Below are positions 8,958 through 20,706 of a DNA stretch of 64,000 nt, piece after piece. The notes beneath the pieces were generated by a model. The model saw nothing but the letters and a program-made list of their open reading frames with translations. It was not told where the DNA came from and searched no databases. This DNA is from an uncultured Clostridia bacterium (GTDB taxonomy: Bacteria; Bacillota; Clostridia; Christensenellales; CAG-917): positions 161,900-225,899 of the forward strand of contig CANQNQ010000001.1 in assembly GCA_947625225.1 (NCBI GenBank). Direction: 5' to 3'. Positions within the stretch are counted from its first letter, which is position 1. Each line of letters starts with the position of its first letter. The translations under genes were made by a program, and so were the position numbers.

Positions 8958-10328
8958 ATGCGATATTTTGGGACGGACGGTATTCGAGGGGACGCGGCGC
9001 GGCTGATGAGCGCCGGCATTCCCTTTTGTTTGGGTCGCGCCTTGGCAAAGCGGGGCGGCAAGATAGTTGTGGCAAGGGACGTGCGCCTGCACTCCCCCGA
9101 CATAGAACGGCAGTTGTGCGAGGGGCTGACTTCGGCAAACTGTTCGGTGTGGCTTGCAGGGGTGCTCCCCACGCCCGCGCTGGCGTATATAGCCTCCTGC
9201 GAGAGGGCAGACTACGCCGTGATGATCACCGCCTCGCACAATCCGCCAAGCTTCAACGGCCTTAAAGTTTTTGGCAAAAGCGGGGGCAAACTGTCCCCCG
9301 CTGACGAGGAAGCGCTGGACGGCGAAGTTTCCGCAATTTTGGAAGAATACGAAGTTGATTTGTCAAAATGTGCAGATAAAAGTCGTATTTGTGCAAATTC
9401 CGAATATTGCGCCGCGTCGGCTTTGAGCGAAGAGGAAGCCCGCAGCGCGCTTGGGCTTAAGGCAGTCAATCATCGCATACGCATTGCAAAAAACGCGGAG
9501 GAACTGTACGTAGGCCACATATTGCTGTCCGCTCCCAGGCTGGAGGGGATCAAGGTCAGGCTGGACTGCGCCTCGGGCTGTTTTGCTCAGCTGGCGGCGG
9601 GCGTGTTTGAAAAGCTGGGCGCAAGCGTGCGCGCCGAAAACGACGTCCGCGACGGCGCCTGCGTCAACGTGGGCAGCGGCAGTACAAACATAGAGCGCTT
9701 CGCTCCGCTGGTGGGCGAGGACGAGGTGGGCTTTGCCTTCGACGGCGACGGCGACCGCGTACTGGCTGTGGTGGACGGCAATGTGTACGACGGCGACGCC
9801 ATACTGCTTGCGCTGTCCGCTCTATATCGCATACAGGGCAAACTGCGCAAAAAATTTGTGGTGGGGACGCTGATGAGCAACTCCCGCCTGGAGCACGAGC
9901 TTGCCTCGAGCGGCATAGCCCTGTTGCGCACGGACGTCGGCGACAAAAACGTGCTCGCCGCGCTTCAAAAAGAGGGCTGCCCTCTCGGCGGCGAAAAGAG
10001 CGGGCATATCCTGATGACGGACAGGGGCACGACAGGCGACGGACTTGCCACCGCCCTCGCGCTGCTGGAAGTGAAAAAGACATTCGGCAAACTGCCCTCA
10101 TACACGCCATACCCCACGGAGGAGTTCAACATCTGCTGCGCAGACCCGCGCGCGGAGTTTGACAGCCCGCAATTTCAGGCAAAACTGCAAGCCGCCCAAC
10201 GCGTCGCCGCGGGCAAAGGCAGACTTGTGGTGCGCCCCAGCGGTACCGAACCGTATATCCGCGTGTATGCGGAGTGCTTTGCAAAGGCCGCTCTGTTTGA
10301 TACTATAAAGTCAATTCTGGAAGATTGA
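8958..10328 (+). CDS. glmM: Phosphoglucosamine mutase
   Basis: A 456-residue alpha-D-phosphohexomutase that converts glucosamine-6-phosphate to glucosamine-1-phosphate for UDP-GlcNAc and cell-wall synthesis. It opens with the GlmM signature RYFGTDGIRG, has the phosphoserine loop TASHNPP at about residue 95, the metal loop DGDGDR near 260, GGEKSGH and the phosphate-binding RPSGTEP near 426. The substrate is assigned from the GlmM-type N-terminus and size. No clear ribosome binding site precedes the ATG; a TAGAAT -10-like box lies 7 nt upstream, so this may also be leaderless. It ends at a terminator shared with the convergent phosphodiesterase gene. Confidence 0.93.
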   Translation: MRYFGTDGIRGDAARLMSAGIPFCLGRALAKRGGKIVVARDVRLHSPDIERQLCEGLTSANCSVWLAGVLPTPALAYIASCERADYAVMITASHNPPSFNGLKVFGKSGGKLSPADEEALDGEVSAILEEYEVDLSKCADKSRICANSEYCAASALSEEEARSALGLKAVNHRIRIAKNAEELYVGHILLSAPRLEGIKVRLDCASGCFAQLAAGVFEKLGASVRAENDVRDGACVNVGSGSTNIERFAPLVGEDEVGFAFDGDGDRVLAVVDGNVYDGDAILLALSALYRIQGKLRKKFVVGTLMSNSRLEHELASSGIALLRTDVGDKNVLAALQKEGCPLGGEKSGHILMTDRGTTGDGLATALALLEVKKTFGKLPSYTPYPTEEFNICCADPRAEFDSPQFQAKLQAAQRVAAGKGRLVVRPSGTEPYIRVYAECFAKAALFDTIKSILED

Positions 10329-10343
10329 TTTTTCCGATTAAAA

Positions 10344-10367
10344 AAATGCAGTCCCCCGACTGCATTT
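10344..10367. terminator. Bidirectional terminator, glmM / phosphodiesterase
   Basis: AAATGCAGTC pairs perfectly with GACTGCATTT around a CCCC loop, with A- and T-runs on both flanks. It sits between convergent genes. The same stem recurs at 57386-57415. Confidence 0.85.
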
Positions 10368-10386
10368 TTATATTGCTCTTGCTCTC

Positions 10387-11277
10387 TTACAGATATTTGT
10401 CCATCTCGTCCTTCATTCTGACGTCGGAGGTGAGGTAGTCCACGCCGTACTCGTGTACAAAGAACATCGCGTTGCGCGAATCGTTGACCGTCCACACGCC
10501 TATCTTGCGGCCGTGATCGTGCATATAGTTTGCCATATCCTTTGACAAGAACAGGCTGTTTACGCTGAGGTCTATGTTTTGCGCGATGAGCGTATCCATG
10601 CGCGCGTGCTGGGTCTTGCCCGCGACGTCCTTGGGCACGGACAGGTTTATGAGCAACTGCAGCGGCACTTCAGCGTCGAGGGTGCGCACCAGCTTCAAAA
10701 ACTTGTAGTGGAAGGAGATTATCGTCACGTCGGCGCCCGACTCGTGTATGATGTCAAGCGCGCGCTTGATGTCGTCGTCCGTCATATTCTTGTCCTTAAG
10801 CTCCACCACGGCGGTCTTTCCGCCCTCGCGGCAGATCTCAAGGTACTCCTCAAAACCGCAGGCATATCTCTGCTCGTTGTGCCTCAGCGGCGTAGTGGTA
10901 GCGGTAGCGTAGTCCACATTGCGCACATTGGATATGCCCTTGATGGCGTTTGCGTCGTGCATGCACACAAACTTGCCGTCGCTTGTCGCCCATATATCCG
11001 TCTCGATGCCCCACGTGCCCTCGTATGACGCGGCGAGCCTGAACGCCTCGGCGGTGTTTTGATACTCCTCCACGCTCAGCCCCCTGTGCGCGATGAAATT
11101 GACGTCGCTTGTCCTATACGTCTCAACCGCCTTTTCAAAGCGAGCCTTGGTGTAGGTCATAAACTTGAAATCATTGAGCCAGCCGAACATCAGCGAAACC
11201 ACAATGATCGCGAGCGCCAGAATTATCGACGCAATAACAATAAGGGCGACGGCGCCCTTTGACAACTTTTTCTTCAT
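10387..11277 (-). CDS. Membrane-anchored glycerophosphodiester phosphodiesterase
   Basis: A 296-residue GDPD-family enzyme expected to hydrolyse glycerophosphodiesters to glycerol-3-phosphate and an alcohol. One N-terminal transmembrane helix (~10-35, no lipobox) anchors it with the TIM-barrel domain outside. Catalytic motifs are IAHRG, GIETDIW (metal-binding Glu/Asp) and MHDA; later ELKDK and GVWTVND are typical. The start at 11277 follows GGAGGGGGAG, whereas the ORF track adds eight upstream codons. It may recycle phospholipid headgroups or teichoic acid fragments; the substrate cannot be told from the sequence. It has its own promoter. Confidence 0.92.
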   Translation of the reverse strand: MKKKLSKGAVALIVIASIILALAIIVVSLMFGWLNDFKFMTYTKARFEKAVETYRTSDVNFIAHRGLSVEEYQNTAEAFRLAASYEGTWGIETDIWATSDGKFVCMHDANAIKGISNVRNVDYATATTTPLRHNEQRYACGFEEYLEICREGGKTAVVELKDKNMTDDDIKRALDIIHESGADVTIISFHYKFLKLVRTLDAEVPLQLLINLSVPKDVAGKTQHARMDTLIAQNIDLSVNSLFLSKDMANYMHDHGRKIGVWTVNDSRNAMFFVHEYGVDYLTSDVRMKDEMDKYL

Positions 11278-11358
11278 ACTCCCCCTCCTAAGCGGTGGCA
11301 AAGCGCTTGTACACTATATGCCCCGTACGGTATGACATCACACAAAGAATGATTATTA

Positions 11359-11386
11359 AGTCTACCACAAATATGCAATATGTCAA
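11359..11386 (-). promoter_or_regulatory. Promoter of glycerophosphodiesterase gene
   Basis: TTGACA, 16 bp, TAGACT on the minus strand, with a leader of about 75 nt. The rest of 11278-11562 shows nothing else I can name; no convincing sporulation-sigma promoter for the gerA genes was found. Confidence 0.6.
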
Positions 11387-11562
11387 TAGCAAACCCCAAA
11401 AAACTTCAAAAAATTTTGCGCCGCTTTTGCCGCCCTCAAAATACGGACGGCGGCAGAAAATATCCGACGCATGCAGCGTCACAATTTGTAATATTTTGCA
11501 GAAAATGATGTTTATCTTGCGATATGTGCTTATAAACATTTGCTACGGTCAATAATGTCCGC

Positions 11563-13002
11563 GTGGAACTTGAAAAGATAAAAGAGCAGATCATGACCAC
11601 GTTCTCATATAGCTCCGACTTAAAGTGGCGCGACATCAGAGTCGGCGGGCGCAAATGCGCGTTCTGTTTTATAGACGGCGGGCTGGACAGAGAACTGCTG
11701 GAGCTGAGTATAATCAAGCCGCTGAGGAGCGCGGAGCGCTTCGAGCCGCCCTTTGACGAGGCGCTCGAAGGGCTTGTCAACTTCTCCGAAAACGCGGTGA
11801 AGATACCCCTTGCCACCTCTCCCGGTCCCATATCCGAGGGGGACGCGGTGATGTTTGTGGACGGCGAGGAGGACGCGTTTGTGTTTGCCCTGCGCAAGCC
11901 CGAAAAGCGCTCTATCGGCGAGCCGCCCTCCTCCAGCGTGCTGAAAGGCCCGCGCGAGGGCTTTATAGAGGAGATAAAATCCAATCTGTCCCTCATGCGC
12001 CGCCGCATAAAGTCCCCCGACCTGGTGGTCAGGACGTATCAGGTGGGCAGATACTCCTCCACGTCCGTCGCGGTGCTGTACGTGCGCGGTGTGGCGGACG
12101 AGCTGGTGGTGAAGCAGATAACCGACCGCATCCAAAAGATAGACATAGACGGCGTGATAGACAGCGCCTACGTGCTGTCCTACGTGCAGGCGAGGCGGCA
12201 CTCCTTCTTTTTGCAGGCGGGCACCACGGAAAAACCCGACGTCGCGGGCGCCAAATTGCTTGAAGGGCGCGTGGTGATACTTGTGGACGGCTCGCCGATA
12301 GCCATATCCCTGCCCTATTTGGTGTTTGAGGACGTGCAGGACGGCTACGACTACTATTCCGGGGACTGGCGCGCGTCCATGATACGGCTATTCCGCGTGA
12401 TAGGCGCGCTGCTTACCATATTTTTGCCGGGCGCGTACATTGCACTGCAAACCTATCATTTTCAGCTGCTCCCTCTCAAATTTTTGATGACGCTGATGTC
12501 TGCGACGACGGGCATACCCTTCCCGCCGGCGATAGAGATGCTGGTGGTGTTGATGCTGTTTGAGGTGCTAAACCAAGCGTCCATACGCATGCCGCGCTAT
12601 CTTGGCATATCGCTGTCCGTGGTGGGCGCGATAGTGCTGGGCGACACGGCGGTAAAATCGGGACTGATATCCTCGCCGTCCGTGCTGGTGATCGCGCTGT
12701 CCGCAATCGGCATATTCTGCGTGCCCGACCAGGTGGGCACTATGTCAATACTCCGCCTGCTGTTTTTGTGCATAAGCGCGGTAACCGGCTTTGTGGGCAT
12801 GATAATCCTCGCAATTGTGATAATCGGCTATCTTGCGGGGCTTGACAACTTCGGCACGCCCTATCTTGCTCCATACGCGCCGCGCATTATCCCCGACCTG
12901 AAGGACGGAATGCTGAAGTCAAGCACCGCCAATATGGACAGGCGACCATACTCCATCCCCACCGCCAACCGCACGCGCTCAAAGCTGCATCTGCGCAAGT
13001 GA
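11563..13002 (+). CDS. Spore germination protein, GerAA family (receptor subunit A)
   Basis: A 479-residue subunit A of a GerA-type germinant receptor in the spore inner membrane. The cytosolic N-terminal half carries the family sequences EPPSSSVLKGPREGF and SDLKWRDIRVGG; DGSPIAISLPYL introduces a C-terminal membrane domain of about five helices (~285-440) and a basic tail. The frame opens with GTG at 11563 without a clear ribosome binding site; an ATG 30 bp downstream would remove ten residues. It is followed 7 bp later by the B subunit and then the C subunit, the usual A-B-C order. Expression in the forespore is expected from the family. The germinant is unknown. Confidence 0.93.
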   Translation: MELEKIKEQIMTTFSYSSDLKWRDIRVGGRKCAFCFIDGGLDRELLELSIIKPLRSAERFEPPFDEALEGLVNFSENAVKIPLATSPGPISEGDAVMFVDGEEDAFVFALRKPEKRSIGEPPSSSVLKGPREGFIEEIKSNLSLMRRRIKSPDLVVRTYQVGRYSSTSVAVLYVRGVADELVVKQITDRIQKIDIDGVIDSAYVLSYVQARRHSFFLQAGTTEKPDVAGAKLLEGRVVILVDGSPIAISLPYLVFEDVQDGYDYYSGDWRASMIRLFRVIGALLTIFLPGAYIALQTYHFQLLPLKFLMTLMSATTGIPFPPAIEMLVVLMLFEVLNQASIRMPRYLGISLSVVGAIVLGDTAVKSGLISSPSVLVIALSAIGIFCVPDQVGTMSILRLLFLCISAVTGFVGMIILAIVIIGYLAGLDNFGTPYLAPYAPRIIPDLKDGMLKSSTANMDRRPYSIPTANRTRSKLHLRK

Positions 13003-13009
13003 GGTATTT

Positions 13010-14263
13010 ATGAAAAACGTAAAGACTCAACACGGTTTATACAAAAACCTGCCCTCGGGCACAATATACAACTCGCAGGCGGCGTGCCTTGTTTTCACGA
13101 TGGGCGTCGCCTTCAAGCTGTCCGCCGCGCCGGGGATAGCGGCACAACACTACGGCTCCTCCACGCTGTGGTTGTACCTCGTCATGTCCGTGCTGGAGGT
13201 GGCGCTTACCGCCGTGATTTTTGCGTTTGTGCGCATGCGCGGAGACGACTTTTTGCGGAGCATAAACGACAGGACGTATCGCGCGCTGTGCGGCGTCGCC
13301 GCCGTGTGGCTGACGGCAAAGGGCACGTTCTATTTTTGCTACTGCGTTTCCTACCTCACTCACGAGCTGTTCGGCGGCGTGGAACCCGCCCTTATATACC
13401 TGCTTTTCCTATCACCCGTGGTGTACATGGGTATAAAGGGCGCGCGCTCCATATCGCGCACGGCGGAGATTCTTGTACCGCTGTTTTTTGCGCTGATAGT
13501 GGTAAACCTCATATTTCTGGAAGCGGACATGGACTTCGGGCGCAACCTGCCCATATTCGCGCTGTCTCCCGCGGAATTTTTCGCGCGCATGCCGCGCTAC
13601 GGGCTGTGGCTGGGCGACGCGCTGCCCTTTATATTTCTGCGCATAAAAAACAAGCGCCTGCCATATATAACCTGCTCGGTGGCGGTCACCGTGGCGCTGG
13701 TGGGAGTGGTGCTGCTGTTGGGAGTGGCGCTGTACGGCGACGCGCTGATGATGGTGTCCGACCTGCTTATACATCTTGCGGGTTTCAACCAGCTATCGCT
13801 GGAGATAGGCAGGATGGAGTGGACAAATCTGTTTGGCGTTGTGACGCTGTCCATAATGTCGCTGTCCTTTTTGTACTTCGGAGCGATCGCCGCAAGCGAG
13901 CGCGCTTTCCGCTCCACACTGCCCGGCAAGTTGCTGTACCCCGCGACCGTGGCGGCAGTGATACTTGCGGTGTCGTCCTCGGAGGAAGTTATACAATTTT
14001 CCATAGGCGCGATAGGCTACGGGCTGTTTGCAGTGGCGCTGGGGTTGCCCACGGCGATATTGGCGCTGGGACTGTACAAGCGCAGGCGTTACGCGGGCAT
14101 ATACGCGCGCTTTGACGAGGAGTATCTGCCCTATCCAGCGCCCACTCCCGAAAAGCCCAACAGCCTTGCCGACAACATAATGACGGACTTCAAACAGTCC
14201 ATGGCGCATAGCGCGCCCGCCAACGAAAACGGCGTGCTGCAGCCAAACGAGGAGGGAAACTGA
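13010..14263 (+). CDS. Spore germination permease, GerAB family (receptor subunit B)
   Basis: A 417-residue integral membrane protein of the GerAB branch of the APC superfamily, with about ten predicted helices between residues 20 and 365 and a hydrophilic Pro-rich C-terminal tail. B subunits bind the germinant in the receptor complex. The N-terminal TIYNSQAACLVFTMGVAF corresponds to the first, broken helix of APC transporters. The ATG follows GAGGT 7 bp after the A subunit stop; its TGA stop overlaps the C subunit ATG by one base, suggesting coupled translation. Confidence 0.92.
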   Translation: MKNVKTQHGLYKNLPSGTIYNSQAACLVFTMGVAFKLSAAPGIAAQHYGSSTLWLYLVMSVLEVALTAVIFAFVRMRGDDFLRSINDRTYRALCGVAAVWLTAKGTFYFCYCVSYLTHELFGGVEPALIYLLFLSPVVYMGIKGARSISRTAEILVPLFFALIVVNLIFLEADMDFGRNLPIFALSPAEFFARMPRYGLWLGDALPFIFLRIKNKRLPYITCSVAVTVALVGVVLLLGVALYGDALMMVSDLLIHLAGFNQLSLEIGRMEWTNLFGVVTLSIMSLSFLYFGAIAASERAFRSTLPGKLLYPATVAAVILAVSSSEEVIQFSIGAIGYGLFAVALGLPTAILALGLYKRRRYAGIYARFDEEYLPYPAPTPEKPNSLADNIMTDFKQSMAHSAPANENGVLQPNEEGN

Positions 14264-15417
14264 TGGCAAAGGCTTACTCCTACATCATGCGCACAAAGTG
14301 GGTGGCGCTGCTTGCCGCCGTGCTGTTGCTTATTGTTTTCGGGCGCACCGTGAACAGTCCCGCGCTTACAAAATCCGCGATAGTGCTGGGCGTGGGCATA
14401 GACTACGACGAGGACGCGCGGCAGTTTATCGTGACGGCGCAATCGGCGATAATGGCGACCTCTTCCTCAAGCGATTCGGGCGCGACAACTTCGTATGTGA
14501 CCTACACCTGCACGGGCAAAACGATATCCTCCGCATTGGACGATATTTCCACAAAAATGGGTCTTATCGTATCGCTTGCGCATTGTGAAGTGCTGTTTGT
14601 GTCAAAAAGCGTATTGAAACTTGACAGACTGCAACTTATATATCCGCTGACGGGGATGTACGCTCTGCGCGAGCAAGCCGTGGTGTTGACGGGTGATACC
14701 GCCCCGCGCGAAATGCTTGCCCTGAGGGTAGGCACGTCCATCAGCGCGCCCTTCTATTTGCAGACCGCGCTGACCAATATGGAGGGCACGGACGGCATGA
14801 TCCGCACCACCGTGAAGACCCTGCTTGCGCGCTCGCTATCCCGCAGTCGCGCCGCCGTCATCCCCTACCTATCCGCTAAAAAAATGCAGGACCAGCCCAT
14901 AGACCAAGAGGGGGAGCAAAAGGACAACTACGAATTCGATCTGTCCCGCACGCTGGCGTTCAATTACACTGACAGCTACGTGCTTGAAAAAGATCTGTCC
15001 GAAATTCTGGCGATATATCTGTCCACCACAACTTACGGCGCGCTGAACTACACCTCGGACAAGGGGGAATCCGTGGACTTCCGCCTTCTCAAAAAAAATG
15101 TCAAAACTTCCGCGAAGGGCAGGTCCGTCACTGTGGAGATAAAGCTGACTGCAGACCTTCTGGACGTGCAATTTGTGGATACGGACAAGGTGCTGACGGG
15201 CGCGGACAAGCCCATAAAGGACGCGGCGAAAGCGCTTGCAAAACAGCTGGAGGACAGGATGACAGCCCTGTACGAAAAGTCAAAACAGCTGAACATAGAC
15301 TTTCTCGGTTTGCAGGCAAAGGCGTATCAATCGGTGGGCCGCTCGCTTGAGGAGGACTGCCTTTCCACAATTTCTTTTACGCCCAAAATAACCATAGATG
15401 TGAAGGAAGCGGCGTGA
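14263..15417 (+). CDS. Spore germination protein, Ger(x)C family (receptor subunit C), lacks lipobox
   Basis: A 384-residue Ger(x)C subunit. After an N-terminal hydrophobic helix (~12-26) comes LGVGIDYDED, matching the conserved start of GerC domains, and the rest follows the family in length and in its mixed alpha/beta pattern. C subunits are normally lipoproteins with a Cys-Trp-Asp sequence right after the signal peptide; here the equivalent stretch is FGRTVNSPALTK with no cysteine, so lipidation is not possible and an uncleaved helix is the likely anchor. Its ATG overlaps the stop of the B subunit. A strong terminator follows. Confidence 0.9.
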   Translation: MAKAYSYIMRTKWVALLAAVLLLIVFGRTVNSPALTKSAIVLGVGIDYDEDARQFIVTAQSAIMATSSSSDSGATTSYVTYTCTGKTISSALDDISTKMGLIVSLAHCEVLFVSKSVLKLDRLQLIYPLTGMYALREQAVVLTGDTAPREMLALRVGTSISAPFYLQTALTNMEGTDGMIRTTVKTLLARSLSRSRAAVIPYLSAKKMQDQPIDQEGEQKDNYEFDLSRTLAFNYTDSYVLEKDLSEILAIYLSTTTYGALNYTSDKGESVDFRLLKKNVKTSAKGRSVTVEIKLTADLLDVQFVDTDKVLTGADKPIKDAAKALAKQLEDRMTALYEKSKQLNIDFLGLQAKAYQSVGRSLEEDCLSTISFTPKITIDVKEAA

Positions 15418-15426
15418 TAAATATGC

Positions 15427-15453
15427 AAAAACCGCGCTTTATGCGCGGTTTTT
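15427..15453. terminator. Bidirectional terminator, gerA operon / lacZ
   Basis: AAAAACCGCGC pairs with GCGCGGTTTTT around a TTTAT loop, between the convergent GerC-like and beta-galactosidase genes. Confidence 0.88.
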
Positions 15454-15471
15454 ATGTTGTAAACTGCTTTT

Positions 15472-18477
<3,006 letters not shown>

Positions 18478-18554
18478 CTATGTTTTATGCGGTGTATTTT
18501 GAGATTTTATCGGTCTTTTGTGAGATATAAGCACGGGAAGCCCACGCGTCTTGT

Positions 18555-19283
18555 CTACTTTTGAGGAACGTACAGTATCCTGTGGCAATCCGGGCATTCC
18601 GCGTAATCGCCGGGGTTGCGCAGCTTCGCCTTGGCGTCGTTGGGCAACTCCATGGCACAGCGCGTGCAGTATCCGTAGCGCGGATTTTTGGGATCGGGAT
18701 CGTACGCCACAAACGCGGGCGTCTTTTTCGCCTTGCGCAACGCCTCGTACGCCCTGAGCATCTGGGGCGGTATGTCGGGCTGCAACGCCCTCAATTTTGC
18801 CTGTATGCTCTCAACTGTCGGGCGAACGCCCGCCATCATCGCGTCGAAGTCCGCCTTTGCCTGTTTGTACGCCTCTGACGCCTTGACGCCGACGTTCCAG
18901 GTCTTTTTGTACGCCTCGCTGAGTTTGTCTATCCTGACCGCCGCCGAAGCCGCTTCCCTTTCGAGAGTGGCGATCTGCTCGGATATGGTGCCCACCAGCT
19001 TGAGGTAGTGTTCCGCCTCGGATACGTCCTGCACCTCCTCGAGGATGCCGTCGAAGCCGTCAAGTTCCTCATTGAGGTCCTCCAGCTTCTTTTTCATGCC
19101 GGTGTATGCCGCAAGCAACGCCTCCGCTTCAGACTTGAGTTTGCCTATCTCCTGCGTTGCCTCTTCCACCTTGTTTTTGGCAAGGATAAAGCGTTTGCGT
19201 TCCTCGCTTTTTGTGGCGCTTTCTTCAAGCTCGATGAGCTCCTTGTCTATCTGCTGATATTCCAGCATCTTGTCAAAATTCAT
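18555..19283 (-). CDS. Coiled-coil protein with C4 zinc ribbon
   Basis: A 242-residue protein with a long helical hairpin (~5-170, rich in Glu/Lys/Ala heptads) and a C-terminal zinc ribbon formed by CTRC and CPDC. This is the layout of the CT398/DUF164-type zinc-ribbon family, often found next to nif3-like genes and thought to bind RNA or proteins; no biochemical role is certain. It is the last gene of the dnaG-rpoD cluster and its ATG overlaps the nif3-like stop in an ATGA junction. Confidence 0.85.
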   Translation of the reverse strand: MNFDKMLEYQQIDKELIELEESATKSEERKRFILAKNKVEEATQEIGKLKSEAEALLAAYTGMKKKLEDLNEELDGFDGILEEVQDVSEAEHYLKLVGTISEQIATLEREAASAAVRIDKLSEAYKKTWNVGVKASEAYKQAKADFDAMMAGVRPTVESIQAKLRALQPDIPPQMLRAYEALRKAKKTPAFVAYDPDPKNPRYGYCTRCAMELPNDAKAKLRNPGDYAECPDCHRILYVPQK

Positions 19284-20035
19284 ACTTCTTCCAGCCTCCT
19301 GAACGGGCAGTCCGACGCCGCCCTTATTATATTCAACCCCGTAGAGGCAAGCGCCCCGTACAGGATATCTTGCATGATTATCTCGCTGTAGTAGTGCGAA
19401 AACTCTATCAGCCTGAAGCCGTCCCGCCTCGCCTCTATATAGCGATTGTGTCTCAGCTCGCCCGTGATGAGCACGTCCGCCAGCCCGCTTGCGCGCGTAT
19501 ATTCGCTGCCGCCGCTGCCCGTGACCAGATACGCCGTGCGCACCCTGTCGTCGGCGTCGCCCACAAAGGTGACCGTCCTGTCGCCAAGCACGTCCGCCGT
19601 GCGCGAAGCAAGCTCGCCAAGCGTAGTATCCACGTCAAACAGCGCGCCCGCGCCCTCGTCGTCAAGGCGTATGTTGCCTCCGCCCAGCATCGCGGCAAGC
19701 GTGACGTTGAGTCCCGTGGGCGCCATGTCCAGATTGGTGTGCGCGCTGTACACGCTGATGTCGTGCTTTATCAGCCTCTCTATCTGCTTGCCCTGCCCGC
19801 GGCTGACGTCTATGCGCGCAAGCGCGTCCCATATAAACGGATGGTGGGACACGATGAGGTTGGCGTCCTTTTCCACCGCCTCGTCTATGACCTTGTCGGT
19901 GACGTCAAGCGCAAGCACGACGCCGCTGCACTGCCTCTCCACATCGCCTACCATAAGACCTATCCTGTCCCATTCGGCGGCGCCTTGAGGAGGAGCAAAG
20001 TCCTCCAAAATTTTCACTATTTGCGCAATTTTCAT
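19280..20035 (-). CDS. Nif3-like dinuclear metal-centre protein (YqfO family)
   Basis: A 251-residue member of the Nif3/DUF34 family. Metal-binding motifs are visible: IVSHHPFIW at about residue 62, SAHTNLD near 97, and the C-terminal HYYSE. The family forms hexameric rings with a two-metal site; activity is unsettled, with GTP cyclohydrolase-like and metal-chaperone roles proposed. It lacks the central PII-like insert of the longer B. subtilis YqfO. Start and stop both sit in four-base ATGA overlaps with neighbours, so it is translationally coupled to the methyltransferase. The same order is known in Bacillus (dnaG-sigA-trmK-yqfO). Confidence 0.92.
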   Translation of the reverse strand: MKIAQIVKILEDFAPPQGAAEWDRIGLMVGDVERQCSGVVLALDVTDKVIDEAVEKDANLIVSHHPFIWDALARIDVSRGQGKQIERLIKHDISVYSAHTNLDMAPTGLNVTLAAMLGGGNIRLDDEGAGALFDVDTTLGELASRTADVLGDRTVTFVGDADDRVRTAYLVTGSGGSEYTRASGLADVLITGELRHNRYIEARRDGFRLIEFSHYYSEIIMQDILYGALASTGLNIIRAASDCPFRRLEEV

Positions 20036-20706
20036 AGTTTATCTTCCTGTTTTGACATTTCAAGCGCCGTTTCCAGCACTTTTATCCTGTCCTTCAATGC
20101 CTGCGAGTCGGGATTTTCCTCGCTGAGTTTCCGCCTCATTTCAAGCTCCTGCCTCAGCGCGTTCAACGTCTCGGCGTCGTCGAGGTAATCCGTCCCGAAC
20201 AGCAGTTGCGAGGGGGTGAGGCTCATCTGCCCGACTTCCGTTTTAAGCACCGTATAGCGCTTGCCGGCGCACATGACGCACTTGTCGACGATTATCCTGT
20301 TGCCGGTGGCGACAAGCTGCGCGCGCACCTTTTCGGGATGGGTGTTGGGAGACAGCACGTAGTGAGCGAACCTCTTGCCCTCCGCGTGCGCCGCGGCGAG
20401 CATCCTGCTCATGAGATCTCCGCCCAAGCCCGCGATGACAACGGTGTCCACCTCGCCGTCGGCAATGGGAGCAAGCCCATCGCCCAGACGGGTGATCATC
20501 CTGCCCTCAACGCCGTTGACAAGCGCAAGCTCCGCCGCCTTTTTGAGGCTGGGCGCGCTTATGTCCGTAGCGATGACCTTGCTTGCCCTGTCCGTGCCTA
20601 TCAGCCAATAGCTCAGCTTGCCGTGGTCGCAACCTATGTCCGCCACGCTGCCGTAGTCCACAAGACAGCCTATGGCGTAAAGCCTCTCGTCAAGTCGTAT
20701 GGGCAT
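20032..20706 (-). CDS. trmK: tRNA (adenine(22)-N1)-methyltransferase
   Basis: A 224-residue class I SAM-dependent methyltransferase of the TrmK family, which methylates N1 of A22 in tRNA. The SAM loop VADIGCDHGKLSYWL lies near residue 25 and the family motif AGLGGDLM near 95; the C-terminal ~60 residues form a coiled coil as in TrmK. I chose ATG 20706, overlapping the rpoD TGA by one base; the ORF track uses a GTG one codon earlier. Placement directly after rpoD matches the Firmicutes gene order. Confidence 0.92.
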   Translation of the reverse strand: MPIRLDERLYAIGCLVDYGSVADIGCDHGKLSYWLIGTDRASKVIATDISAPSLKKAAELALVNGVEGRMITRLGDGLAPIADGEVDTVVIAGLGGDLMSRMLAAAHAEGKRFAHYVLSPNTHPEKVRAQLVATGNRIIVDKCVMCAGKRYTVLKTEVGQMSLTPSQLLFGTDYLDDAETLNALRQELEMRRKLSEENPDSQALKDRIKVLETALEMSKQEDKL

